Positions 34,302-42,654 of a stretch of 64,000 nt of DNA are shown here, in pieces (the stretch's first letter is position 1; each line of letters begins with the position of its first letter). The translations under genes were made by a program, and so were the position numbers. The notes beneath the pieces are model-generated. The model was given only the letters and a program-made list of their open reading frames with translations, was not told where the DNA came from and searched no databases. The stretch comes from JBBCJR01 sp037190805. Lineage in GTDB: Bacteria > Pseudomonadota > Alphaproteobacteria > Sphingomonadales > Sphingomonadaceae. The stretch is from assembly GCA_037190805.1 (NCBI GenBank), contig JBBCJR010000004.1, forward strand, positions 248,001 through 312,000, read 5' to 3'.

Positions 34302-35006
34302 ATGATCGACGGCTTCGTCGGCTATCTGGACTCGATCAAGGCCCGCGATCCCGCGGCACGCTCGCGCTGGGAAGTCATGCTCTATCCCGGCGTCCACGCA
34401 CTCGCCTTTCATCGGCTGGCCCACTGGCTCTATCGCGGCGAGCTGTATTTCGTCGCCCGGTTGGTCAACCACATCGCCCGCCTCCTCACGGGGATCGACA
34501 TCCATCCGGGCGCAAAGATCGGCCGTAACTTCTTCATCGACCACGGTTTCACCGTCATCGGCGAAACCGCCGAGATCGGCGATGACGTCACCATCTATCA
34601 ATGCGTGACCCTGGGCGGTACCGACCCCGCCAACGGCGTTCCCGGCAAGCGCCATCCCACGATCGAGAACGGCGTCATTATCGGCTCCGGGGCGCAGGTG
34701 CTGGGTCCGATCACCGTCAGCAAGCGCGCCCGCATCGGCGCCAACGCGGTCGTCACCCGCGAAGTGCCGGAAGGCGCGGTGATGATCGGCATTCCCGCCC
34801 GCCCGACATTGGTCGACGCCAGCGACACCACCCGCGACTTCGTGCCCTATGGCACGCCATGCCGCGACGTTTACGATCCCCAGACCCAGAAGCTGGAACT
34901 GATGAAATGCGAGATCGAGACGCTTCGCGCCCGTATCGATGAATTACTGGCGTCCAAGCGGGGGCGCTCCAAGCCCGGCGCGGGTGACGAGCGACAGCAC
35001 GGCTGA
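34302..35006 (+). CDS. cysE: serine O-acetyltransferase
   Basis: A 234-aa acetyltransferase that makes O-acetylserine for cysteine synthesis. An N-terminal helical part (YPGVHALAFHRLAHWLYRGE) is followed by a left-handed beta-helix with catalytic His in FFIDHGF and PGKRHPT, TIYQCVTLGGT, and IGANAVVTREVP. It is the shorter EpsC-like form without the full N-terminal domain of E. coli CysE. ATG 34302 is chosen with GAGAGG just upstream; GTG 34284 is an alternative. Stop and next start share TGATG. Confidence 0.92.
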   Translation: MIDGFVGYLDSIKARDPAARSRWEVMLYPGVHALAFHRLAHWLYRGELYFVARLVNHIARLLTGIDIHPGAKIGRNFFIDHGFTVIGETAEIGDDVTIYQCVTLGGTDPANGVPGKRHPTIENGVIIGSGAQVLGPITVSKRARIGANAVVTREVPEGAVMIGIPARPTLVDASDTTRDFVPYGTPCRDVYDPQTQKLELMKCEIETLRARIDELLASKRGRSKPGAGDERQHG

Positions 35007-35341
35007 TGGGTATCGTCGCTCCCTTCCCTGCCCCACAAAGGGGTCAGGTCGGGTTTGATCGGACAGAACTTAACCGCATTCTGGACCTTTACGGACGGAT
35101 GGTCACCGCCGGTCACTGGCGTGATTATGCGCTCGACTTCACACATGACGTGGCAGGTTTCTCGGCGTTTCGCCGGGCGGCGGAGCGGCCGGAATATCGG
35201 ATCGAGAAACGTCCGGCGCTACGGCATCGCCAGGGTGTCTGGGCGCTGATCGGCGAGGCGGGCCAGATATTGAAGCGTGGTCACGACCTGTCGGGTATCC
35301 TCGCTCCGCTCGAACGGCGCATGCTGAAGCTGGTCGACTAA
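35006..35341 (+). CDS. DUF2794 domain protein
   Basis: A 111-aa protein matching the alphaproteobacterial DUF2794 family: FDRTELNRILDLYGRMVTAG, WRDYALDFTHDVAGFSAFRR, RPEYRIEKRPALRHRQGVW. Soluble, no catalytic motif known. It starts within the cysE stop codon, so it is translated together with it. Function unknown. Confidence 0.85.
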   Translation: MGIVAPFPAPQRGQVGFDRTELNRILDLYGRMVTAGHWRDYALDFTHDVAGFSAFRRAAERPEYRIEKRPALRHRQGVWALIGEAGQILKRGHDLSGILAPLERRMLKLVD

Positions 35342-35432
35342 AGCGGCATGGAGGCACATTGTCACCCCATCCAATATCGGCGTATCGCGGCGCGGCGCCA
35401 GCGATAAGGCGGAGGGGGATCAGTGAGAAACG

Positions 35433-36062
35433 ATGCGCGGACGACCGCACAGTAAAGGCCGCGCCTTCTGGCTGAAGCAACTGCACCGCTGGCACTGGAT
35501 CAGCGCGGCCGTCTGCCTGATCGCCATGCTGCTGTTCACGATAACCGGCATCACCCTGAACCACGCCACCGATATCGAGGCGACGCCCCGAACGGTCACC
35601 CAGGAAGAAACCCTGCCGCCGGCCCTCATTGCTGCCTTGCCCCCGGCGGCGGGTGATCAGAAAGCAGCCCTGCCCCCGGCTGTCGCCGAGTGGTTGGAGG
35701 CGACGATCGGCGTCAGGGCCGGCGACCGGCTGGCGGAATGGACCGACGACGAAATCTATCTGCCGCTGCCGCGTCCTGGCGGCGACGGCTGGGTGTCGAT
35801 CGACCGGACGAGCGGCGCCGTCGTCCATGAAGCCACCGATCGTGGCGCGGTGTCCTGGCTGAATGATCTCCACAAGGGGCGGAACACGGGGAGGGCATGG
35901 AAATGGTTTATCGACATCGTCGCCGTCGCATGTTTGATCTTCACGATCACTGGCCTTGTGCTTCTTCAGCTGCACGCCAGGAATCGACCGTCGACCTGGC
36001 CGTTGGTCGGTGTCGGGTTTCTGATCCCGGCGCTGATCGTTGTGCTGCTGATGCACGGTTGA
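35433..36062 (+). CDS. PepSY-associated membrane protein
   Basis: A 209-aa protein with membrane segments at about 22-42, 162-182 and 190-208. It starts with FWLKQLHRWHWISAAVCLIAM, whose His residues are typical of PepSY_TM-type haem or flavin reductase proteins. The periplasmic part (about 45-160) includes YLPLPRPGGDGWVSIDRTSG. It is followed by DUF2271 and ApbE genes on the same strand. I infer an inner-membrane electron-transfer component that passes electrons to a flavinylated periplasmic partner. Confidence 0.8.
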   Translation: MRGRPHSKGRAFWLKQLHRWHWISAAVCLIAMLLFTITGITLNHATDIEATPRTVTQEETLPPALIAALPPAAGDQKAALPPAVAEWLEATIGVRAGDRLAEWTDDEIYLPLPRPGGDGWVSIDRTSGAVVHEATDRGAVSWLNDLHKGRNTGRAWKWFIDIVAVACLIFTITGLVLLQLHARNRPSTWPLVGVGFLIPALIVVLLMHG

Positions 36063-36075
36063 TCCGAAAGGAAAG

Positions 36076-36591
36076 ATGATGCGCCTCGCCACCTCGATGA
36101 TCCTGACCGGCGCGGCCATCGTGCCCGCCCAGGCCGCCGGCATCAGCCTGACGGTCGGCATCCCGCGCCATTCGGTCGCCGAATATCATCGCCCCTATAT
36201 CGGCGCCTGGATCGAGAAGCCGGGCGCCAACGCCGGGCAGACGCTGTTCATCTGGTACGACGTCGACATGCGCAACAACGAGGGGCTCAAGTGGCTGGGC
36301 GACGTCCGTACCTGGTGGCGCAAGTCCGGCCGCGCGCTCAAGCTTCCCGCCGACGGCATCAGTGGTGCCACCCGCGCGCCGGGCGAGCAGAAGATCGCCT
36401 TCACCGGCGACAACCCCCAACTGAAGAACCTCGCCCCCGGCACCTACGACCGGATGATCGAAGCAGCGCGCGAGGTCGGAGGCCGCGAGGTTTTGAAGAT
36501 ACCGTTCCAGTGGCCGCCCACCGGACCGCAAAACCTGAGCGCCCAGGGCAAAAGCGAACTGGGGACAGTCAGGCTGTCGCTCCAACCCTGA
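36076..36591 (+). CDS. DUF2271 periplasmic protein with ApbE flavinylation motif
   Basis: A 171-aa protein with an N-terminal signal peptide (cleavage near VPAQAAG). The DUF2271 domain follows (LFIWYDVDMRNNEGLKWLGD, RTWWRKSGR). DGISGATRAPG at residues 93-103 contains D-G-I-S-G-A-T, the motif in which ApbE links FMN to Thr (here Thr99). ApbE is encoded directly downstream. I therefore predict a periplasmic covalent flavoprotein. ATG 36079 has better ribosome-binding-site spacing (AAGGA, 6 nt) than 36076. Confidence 0.88.
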   Translation: MMRLATSMILTGAAIVPAQAAGISLTVGIPRHSVAEYHRPYIGAWIEKPGANAGQTLFIWYDVDMRNNEGLKWLGDVRTWWRKSGRALKLPADGISGATRAPGEQKIAFTGDNPQLKNLAPGTYDRMIEAAREVGGREVLKIPFQWPPTGPQNLSAQGKSELGTVRLSLQP

Positions 36592-36602
36592 GGGGTTTTC
36601 CA

Positions 36603-37625
36603 CTGCCCCAGCCACCACGCCTGCTGATCCCGCCCCAGATCGCGCCGGAGGCCTTCGCCCGCCGCGACCCGGCGGCGCGGGTGGCTGTCGTCGAGGGCGT
36701 CGCCATGGGGACCAGCTGGCGCGTCCAGGCCGTCGCGCCGTCCGTCACGGATGCAGCCTTGGCGGACGGCGTCATGGGGGTGCTGGCAGGCGTCATAACC
36801 GAAATGAGCCCATGGGAGCCGGACAGCGACATCAGCCGCTTCAACCGGGCGCCGGCAGACAGTCGCCATGCCTTGCCCACCGACTTTGCCACGGTCATGG
36901 CCGCATCGCTCTCGATCGCTGAACTGTCGAACGGCGCATTCGATCCCACTGCGGGGGCGGCGGTCGACCTGTGGGGGTTCGGCCCGCCCGGCCCCCGGAA
37001 CACGCCACCTCCACCGGAAGCACCTCCACCGGAAGCGGTTGCCGACGCCTGCCGGACCATCGGATGGCGACGGCTGGACTGGCAGGCCGGAGACCGCACC
37101 CTCACTCAACCCGGCGGCACCCGGCTCGACCTTTCGGCGATCGCCAAGGGCTTTGCCGTCGATAAGGTGACGTCATGGCTGCGCGGCATTGGCGTCCGCG
37201 CCTCACTGGTGGAGCTTGGCGGCGAACTGGCCGGACATGGGATCAAGCCCGATGGATCGCCATGGTGGGTCGAGCTGGAACGGCCCTCCGCGGACGAGGG
37301 CATTCCAACCCGCATCGCCCTTCACGGCCTGGCGGTGGCCACATCCGGCGATTATCGTCGCTTTTTCGAGGCGGCGGGGCGGCATTTCGCCCACAGCATC
37401 GATCCTCGCACGGCGACCCCCATCGCGAACCGCGTTGCCTCGGTCAGCGTCGTCGCCGATCGATGCATGACGGCCGACGGCTGGGCGACGGCGTTGCTGG
37501 TGCTGGGGGAAGAGGTCGGCATGGCGCTGGCCGACCGACACCGGATCGCAGCCCTGTTCATCATTCGGCGGGACGGGCGACTGATCGAACGGATGACCGC
37601 CGCGATGCAGGAAATGCTCGACTGA
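36603..37625 (+). CDS. apbE: FAD:protein FMN transferase
   Basis: About 340 aa. ApbE transfers FMN from FAD to Thr of target proteins. Seen: AMGTSWRVQA, SPWEPDSDISRFN, FDPTAGAAVDLWGFG, DLSAIAKGFAVDKV, SLVELGGELAGHG, and AHSIDPRTATPI with RCMTADGWATALLVLG near the C-terminus. The start is uncertain: no ATG precedes the conserved core. A CTG at 36603 with GAGGGG 7 nt upstream fits best; downstream GTG codons would cut into the fold. No signal peptide is visible, unusual for an enzyme that normally acts in the periplasm. Confidence 0.88.
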   Translation: MPQPPRLLIPPQIAPEAFARRDPAARVAVVEGVAMGTSWRVQAVAPSVTDAALADGVMGVLAGVITEMSPWEPDSDISRFNRAPADSRHALPTDFATVMAASLSIAELSNGAFDPTAGAAVDLWGFGPPGPRNTPPPPEAPPPEAVADACRTIGWRRLDWQAGDRTLTQPGGTRLDLSAIAKGFAVDKVTSWLRGIGVRASLVELGGELAGHGIKPDGSPWWVELERPSADEGIPTRIALHGLAVATSGDYRRFFEAAGRHFAHSIDPRTATPIANRVASVSVVADRCMTADGWATALLVLGEEVGMALADRHRIAALFIIRRDGRLIERMTAAMQEMLD

Positions 37626-37708
37626 CCTCCGAACGGGAGGCATTTGCCCGACCGGCGGTTTGATGTCGGAATTGGCGCCAGAGTCTGAAATAACTCGAGC
37701 GACAGGGC

Positions 37709-37810
37709 GTCAATGAACAGTGCGTTCGGCCCAGCGCCGCCAGCCATCAGCCCCCTTCTCGCGCATGGCCGACAAGGCTTTGAGCAGCTGATAATTGCGC
37801 TTGGCCCGCA
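37709..37810 (-). CDS. possible 33-aa ORF or remnant
   Basis: A minus-strand frame reads RAKRNYQLLKALSAMREKGA then DGWRRWAERTVH and stops at 37711-37709. Only a GTG at 37810 or an internal ATG can start it, and a stop lies a dozen codons upstream. The composition (Trp/Arg-rich helix) looks protein-like, so it may be a tiny gene or the C-terminal remnant of a decayed one. No ribosome-binding site was identified. Confidence 0.25.
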
Positions 37811-37918
37811 CCGGCTGAACCTGCGGACGTCGCGTTGTCGGCTTTCCGGTCGCTGGCCTGGCTCAGCTAGCGGACACCGACGATAGTCACGGTGTCCCGG
37901 ATGCGGGGCTTGTGAGGA

Positions 37919-38752
37919 TCATCCGTTCCGTTCGGCCTCACGGTCGCCGTGACGGCCGCGACCGCCCCGACCATGATGGCCGCCACTGCGCCCACGATGT
38001 TTTTCCAGCACGAAGGGGATGCGCACTTCCACCCAGGCTGCCACCGGTTGCCCGGCCTGCAATGCCGGAGCGAAACGCCAGCGCCGGATAGCGTCGACCG
38101 CCGCATCGTCCAGCCGCGAATAGCCACTGCTTTTGACGACGCGGATTTCCTGCGCTTGCCCCGCGATGCTGACCGACACCTGGACGACGACAGCCCCTTC
38201 CTCACCCTTCCGGCGCGATTCGACCGGATAGCGGGGCGCAGGATTGTCGAGGTAGCCCGCAGTATAGTCCGGCGGCGTGATCGGCGCCGGTGGTCCCGGC
38301 TTCGCTTCGGGGGGAGCCACGACCGCTGCCTTTGGCGGGGGCGGCGCATCGACCACCCGGATCAGCTGGGGCGCAGCGGGCGCCTGGATCAGCGGCGGCG
38401 GCGCGACGATCGCGGGAGGCGGATCGGGTAACAGCGGCGTTTCGGGTTCTGCCGGCGGCGGTGGCGGAGGAGCCATGTTCGGCTGAATCAGGGTAACGAC
38501 GAGCGCTTCCTGCTTCAAACCGGGCATCGGCACCACATCGAACAGGATCAGCGCCGTGAGCAGCATCACATGGGCGACCAAAACGCCGGCAAGGATAAGC
38601 CAACGCCTCTGCCCCGAGCCATTGCCATAAGCGGCGCGTTCGTTACGAATCTCATCCACCGCCGAGACGAGCTTGAGCCTCGCGAGACCCGCCCGCCCCA
38701 AGTCCTCGGCGATCCACGGCTTTGCTTCACTCAGGTTCGCGGCGATATCCAT
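37919..38752 (-). CDS. energy transducer TonB, second copy
   Basis: A 277-aa TonB-family protein with an unusually long cytoplasmic N-terminus (about 50 residues, including PWIAEDLGRAGLARLKLVSA), then a membrane anchor (about 51-70), a Pro-rich spacer (MAPPPPPPAEPETPLLPDPPP) and a C-terminal TonB domain ending at RIPFVLEK. A further 25 residues (HRGRSGGHHGRGGRGRHGDR…) are atypical and come from a 24-bp imperfect tandem duplication. It sits downstream of the siderophore-type receptor and probably serves it. Confidence 0.85.
   Translation of the reverse strand: MDIAANLSEAKPWIAEDLGRAGLARLKLVSAVDEIRNERAAYGNGSGQRRWLILAGVLVAHVMLLTALILFDVVPMPGLKQEALVVTLIQPNMAPPPPPPAEPETPLLPDPPPAIVAPPPLIQAPAAPQLIRVVDAPPPPKAAVVAPPEAKPGPPAPITPPDYTAGYLDNPAPRYPVESRRKGEEGAVVVQVSVSIAGQAQEIRVVKSSGYSRLDDAAVDAIRRWRFAPALQAGQPVAAWVEVRIPFVLEKHRGRSGGHHGRGGRGRHGDREAERNG
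37954..38001. repeat. 24-bp imperfect tandem duplication at the 3' end of tonB 2
   Basis: Two adjacent 24-bp units, 37954-37977 and 37978-38001, begin GGCCGC and share most positions. They encode the Gly/His/Arg-rich tail that follows the TonB domain. Confidence 0.6.
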
Positions 38753-38850
38753 CTCGGCACCTTGGAGCGATGCGGCGGCCTAGCACGCATAACTATTGCG
38801 ACGCAATCGCGATATTGGCCCCGCCACCCAGTGATGGCGGGGCCGGTTGC

Positions 38851-41292
38851 TCAGAAGGTGTAGAACAGGCTCAGCACCGCAGAGCGCCGGTCGCCCGGCA
38901 CGGCCCAGCCGTTGTTGCGGATGTTCTGATAGTATTTCGTGTTGGTGAAGTTCTGGACGTTCACCTGCGCCGTCAGCTGGTCGGTGACAGGATAGGACAG
39001 GAACGCCCGATGCACGAAGTAATCGTCCGACTTGTAAAGCACGGTGGTCGGCGTCGTCAGGGCGTTGTTCAGATAGAAGCTGCCCTGATAGGTCAGGCCA
39101 TAGCCCAGCTGCAGGCCGAATGGCAGCGTGTAGGTGGTGAACAGGCTGCCTGAATGCTTCGGCACCTGGGTCAGCGGATTACCCCGCTGCGCATCGTTGA
39201 CGCCGTCCGCCTTGGCAAAGTCAGAGATGCTCTGAAGCACCTTGGACTTCAGATAGGTGTAGTTGGCGAAAATCGACCACGCCTCGGTGATCTTGCCCGA
39301 TGCGCCCAGCGCCAGGCCATCAACACGATTACGACCGTCATTGACCGGCAGATTGCCGATCAGCGGGTCGTTCGAGGCAACCCGGTAGTTCGTCCGCTCA
39401 TTCCGGAACAGCGCCGCGGTCAGCAGCAGTTGGCGATCGAACAGCTCTGCCTTGGCCCCGATTTCGTAATTGACCGCCTGCTCGGGCTTCGCTTCGCAGG
39501 GATCGTTGAAATTATTGCCGGCCGCCGCCAGACCACAGCCCGAACGGACCGTGGTCGCCGTGGGGTTCTTCGAGTTGCCGTAAGCCGCATAGAGGCTGAT
39601 GTTCAACACGGGCTTGAACACCAGGCCGGCGCGGTAAGAAAACAGATTGTCGTTCGCGACCTGAGGGTCGCCCGACGTGTAGGTCGCGCCCGCGATGGTG
39701 TCTGAGCGGAAATCGGCCCGGTTCCGCTCATAGCGCAGACCGCCATTGAACTCGAGCTGCTCGGCCAGCTTGATCGTGGCGAAGGCATAGATGGCCGTGT
39801 TGGTCAGCTCGCCCCGCTGGACCCCGGTGGGAATGAAGTTGAGCGGGCCGGTATAGACATTGCTGCCATATACACCGCCGGGCACGGTCGGCCCGACCAC
39901 CACGCTGCCCGGATTGCCGATGTTGATATAGGGCAGATGAGCGTTCGCGTTGGGTGCCGCAGGATCGAAGGCAAGAGGATTGCTGCCGTCGGCCGCGCGC
40001 AGAGAGTTTCCGGTCGAGAGATCATAGTCCTCCTTCAGTAACGATCCGCCGATCACCAGCACATGGCCGCCGGGCATGCTGAACGTCAGGTCGAGCTGGT
40101 CGTAGAGGGTCTGATTTTCCGAAAAGCGGCTGGTTCCGCGCGGACCGCTCGGCAGATAATAACCGGCCGGGACAGTGATGTTGAACACCTGCGTGGCGCC
40201 GCTGCGGCTGTCGAGATCGACGGTGCAGGCCGCGCCGGTCGGGGTCTGGCCGTTGCCGAGACACCAGGTACCCTGTGGCGGGTCGACGACCAGATTCTGC
40301 TCCACCCGCTGCCAGCGGGCGAGGTTGCGGACGCGGATCAGGTCGCTGAATTCATGCTCGAAGATCGCGGTTGCCTGATCGACCTTCTGCTTCTGATAGT
40401 CGACATTCCGGAAGCCGAAATAGCTGGCGTCCGACACGCCAGGCAGTTTCCCATCGTACAGCGCGTTGTTGTAATAGGGCACGCCATAAAGGGGCGTGTT
40501 GTTGTCATATTGGTGCGCGTAGATCAGCGTCAGCGACGTCGGCCCGTCGACGCCCAGCTTCACCGACGGCGCCACGCCCCAGCGCTTGAAGCGATCGACG
40601 TCCCGCCCCGGCACATCGTTGCGATGCACCATCGCGTTCAACCGGAAGGCGATCAGATCCGATGCGCGAACATTGCTGTCGAGCGTCGCGCGATAATAGC
40701 TGTCCGTGCCGATACCCGCCTGAAAGACGGTGAGATCCTCGCTCTTCGGCCGCTTGGTGACCAGGTTGATCGTGCCGCCGATCGAACCCGAACCGCCATA
40801 GACCGAATTGGCGCCATTGGTGACCTCGATCTGCTCGATGTTGAACGGATCGGTACGGCTGTACTGGGCACTGTCGCGAACGCCGTCGATGGCGATATCG
40901 GTGTTGGCGCTCTGGCCGCGCAGGTTGATGCTGTCGCCATAGCCGCCGCCACCTTCGCCGGCGCCGAAGGTGATCCCCGGAACGGTCGCCAGGGCATCGC
41001 GCAGGGTCAGCAGGTTCTGCTGACGGATCGTGACATTGCTGATGACGGTGATGGTCTGGGGCGTATCGACGAGAGCACTGGTCGCGCGCGGTGTCTCGAC
41101 GCGGTCGACCTTGATCTCCCCATCCTCGATGGCGCTGTCGGTAACAACCACATCCTGCAGCCGCGTTGCCTCGCCGTCAGCGGACTGGGCAACGGCCGGA
41201 GTCGCGGCGCTGGCGATGAAGCCCACACACGCAAGCGCGAGATACGAACTGCGGATTCCAGCGGATTCCGAGGCGGACGATGGCAACGGCAT
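38851..41292 (-). CDS. TonB-dependent siderophore receptor
   Basis: An 813-aa outer-membrane receptor of the FhuA/FhuE/Fiu type. Signal peptide about 1-38 (ending TPAVAQS). Plug domain: [56 protein letters not shown], and EVTNGANSVYGGSGSIGGTIN. The barrel ends with SLFYTF. Start 41292 (MPLPSSASES) has AAAGGGG 7 nt upstream; frames further up cross the Fur-like site. Associated with tonB 2 and, divergently placed, the PepSY-DUF2271-ApbE operon. Likely imports a ferric siderophore; which one is unknown. Confidence 0.92.
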   Translation of the reverse strand: MPLPSSASESAGIRSSYLALACVGFIASAATPAVAQSADGEATRLQDVVVTDSAIEDGEIKVDRVETPRATSALVDTPQTITVISNVTIRQQNLLTLRDALATVPGITFGAGEGGGGYGDSINLRGQSANTDIAIDGVRDSAQYSRTDPFNIEQIEVTNGANSVYGGSGSIGGTINLVTKRPKSEDLTVFQAGIGTDSYYRATLDSNVRASDLIAFRLNAMVHRNDVPGRDVDRFKRWGVAPSVKLGVDGPTSLTLIYAHQYDNNTPLYGVPYYNNALYDGKLPGVSDASYFGFRNVDYQKQKVDQATAIFEHEFSDLIRVRNLARWQRVEQNLVVDPPQGTWCLGNGQTPTGAACTVDLDSRSGATQVFNITVPAGYYLPSGPRGTSRFSENQTLYDQLDLTFSMPGGHVLVIGGSLLKEDYDLSTGNSLRAADGSNPLAFDPAAPNANAHLPYINIGNPGSVVVGPTVPGGVYGSNVYTGPLNFIPTGVQRGELTNTAIYAFATIKLAEQLEFNGGLRYERNRADFRSDTIAGATYTSGDPQVANDNLFSYRAGLVFKPVLNISLYAAYGNSKNPTATTVRSGCGLAAAGNNFNDPCEAKPEQAVNYEIGAKAELFDRQLLLTAALFRNERTNYRVASNDPLIGNLPVNDGRNRVDGLALGASGKITEAWSIFANYTYLKSKVLQSISDFAKADGVNDAQRGNPLTQVPKHSGSLFTTYTLPFGLQLGYGLTYQGSFYLNNALTTPTTVLYKSDDYFVHRAFLSYPVTDQLTAQVNVQNFTNTKYYQNIRNNGWAVPGDRRSAVLSLFYTF

Positions 41293-41345
41293 GGATATTC
41301 CCCTTTCAATTCCAGGCTCGAACGAATTGATGGCGCTATTAAGAG

Positions 41346-41364
41346 TTATTATCATTATTATCAA
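41346..41364 (-). promoter_or_regulatory. candidate Fur box upstream of the siderophore receptor
   Basis: On the minus strand TTGATAATAATGATAATAA, close to the Fur-box consensus GATAATGATAATCATTATC. It lies 54 nt before the receptor start, in an AT-rich island. Predicts iron repression of the receptor. Confidence 0.65.
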
Positions 41365-41442
41365 GAAGCGTTTCAGCAGGCCTGTGAGCACCCTGTCGAG
41401 CCGCCAATTTTGCTTTTGCCTTTCCATAGGCACGTCCAGCAT

Positions 41443-41457
41443 GTACCCATTATGTTC
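41443..41457 (+). promoter_or_regulatory. candidate LexA (SOS) box upstream of dinB
   Basis: GTAC (41443-41446), 7 nt, GTTC (41454-41457): one mismatch from the alphaproteobacterial SOS box GTTC-N7-GTTC. It ends 15 nt before the GTG start of dinB and overlaps the only upstream ATG, which argues that translation begins at the GTG. Confidence 0.5.
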
Positions 41458-41472
41458 CATTGGGAGGACGCA

Positions 41473-42621
41473 GTGTCTGAGGGTCAGCGTGGCGGGGGAG
41501 CGGACGATGTCTCCCGGCGCATTATCCACATCGACATGGACGCGTTTTTCGCGTCCGTGGAGCAGCGCGATGACCCGGCGCTGCGCGGCCTGCCGGTTGC
41601 CGTCGGCGGCGCAGGCAAGCGCGGCGTGGTGGCGGCCGCCAGCTACGAGGCGCGCATCTTCGGCGTGCGGTCAGCCATGTCCGGCATGGCGGCACGGCGG
41701 CGGTGCCCGGAGCTGATTTTCGTTCGCCCGCGCTTCGACATCTATCGCGCGGTGTCTCAGCAGATTCGACGAATCTTTCTCGATTATACGCCCCTCGTCG
41801 AACCTCTGTCGCTGGACGAGGCCTATCTCGACGTCACCACCGACGCGCGCCAACTGGGCTCCGCCACCGCGACCGCGGAAGAAGTCAGACGCAAGATTCG
41901 GTACGAAACCGGCCTGACGGCATCGGCGGGCGTTTCCTACAACAAGTTCCTGGCCAAGCTCGCCTCGGACCAGAACAAGCCCAACAGGGTGTTCGTCATT
42001 CCGCCCGGACGCGGAGAAGCCTTTGTCCAGATGCTGGACATCGGCCGCTTTCATGGCGTCGGTCCGGTCACGGCGTCGCGGATGCGGGCCTTGGGCATCA
42101 ACACTGGCGGGGACCTGAAGGAGCGGCCCCTGCCCTGGCTGCGTCGGGAGTTCGGCCGCAGCGCTGATTATTATCACCGGGCCGCGCGCGGCATCGACGA
42201 TCGGCCCGTCAGGCCGGACCGCGAGCGCAAGTCGATCGGCTGCGAAAACACATTTGCCGACGACCTCCACCACAGGGACGAAGTGATCGCGGCGCTGACC
42301 GAACCGTTGCAGCGGATTTCCGGCCATATCGCCCGCACCGGCAAAAGCGGCCGCACCATGACGCTGAAAATCCGTTACGCCGATTTCCGTCAGATCACCC
42401 GCAGCCGGACACTGCCCCGCCCGATCCCGACGGAGGCGCTGACCCCGCTGGCCCATGATCTGGTCGCCGCCATCCTGCCCCTTGAAAAGCCGGTCCGCCT
42501 GCTGGGTCTGGCTCTGACCGGCTTCACGCCGCCCGAAGCCCAGTTCAGTCTGGCTCTGGATCGGGATCCCCAGCCTACCGGCCTCTATTCAGGGCTGGCA
42601 CCAGCCAATCCACATCCCTAG
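41473..42621 (+). CDS. dinB: DNA polymerase IV (Y-family)
   Basis: A 382-aa translesion polymerase. Metal-binding motifs: HIDMDAFFASVEQ (Asp21 and Asp23) and PLSLDEAYLDVT; GLTASAGVSYNKFLAKLASDQNKP is the Y-family palm signature (given here as a landmark). The little-finger domain starts near SIGCENTF. GTG 41473 is preferred over ATG 41452: GGGAGGA is correctly placed 4 nt upstream, and the ATG lies in the LexA-like site. Likely SOS-induced. Confidence 0.93.
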   Translation: MSEGQRGGGADDVSRRIIHIDMDAFFASVEQRDDPALRGLPVAVGGAGKRGVVAAASYEARIFGVRSAMSGMAARRRCPELIFVRPRFDIYRAVSQQIRRIFLDYTPLVEPLSLDEAYLDVTTDARQLGSATATAEEVRRKIRYETGLTASAGVSYNKFLAKLASDQNKPNRVFVIPPGRGEAFVQMLDIGRFHGVGPVTASRMRALGINTGGDLKERPLPWLRREFGRSADYYHRAARGIDDRPVRPDRERKSIGCENTFADDLHHRDEVIAALTEPLQRISGHIARTGKSGRTMTLKIRYADFRQITRSRTLPRPIPTEALTPLAHDLVAAILPLEKPVRLLGLALTGFTPPEAQFSLALDRDPQPTGLYSGLAPANPHP

Positions 42622-42654
42622 AAGGAAGGCTGTTTTCCGTCGGAGCCTCCCTCA

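Noticed and set aside
40063..41450. Plus-strand extension of the dinB frame over the siderophore receptor
   Set aside because: It is antisense to a clear receptor gene; the dinB domain, ribosome-binding site and LexA-like box place the start at 41473.
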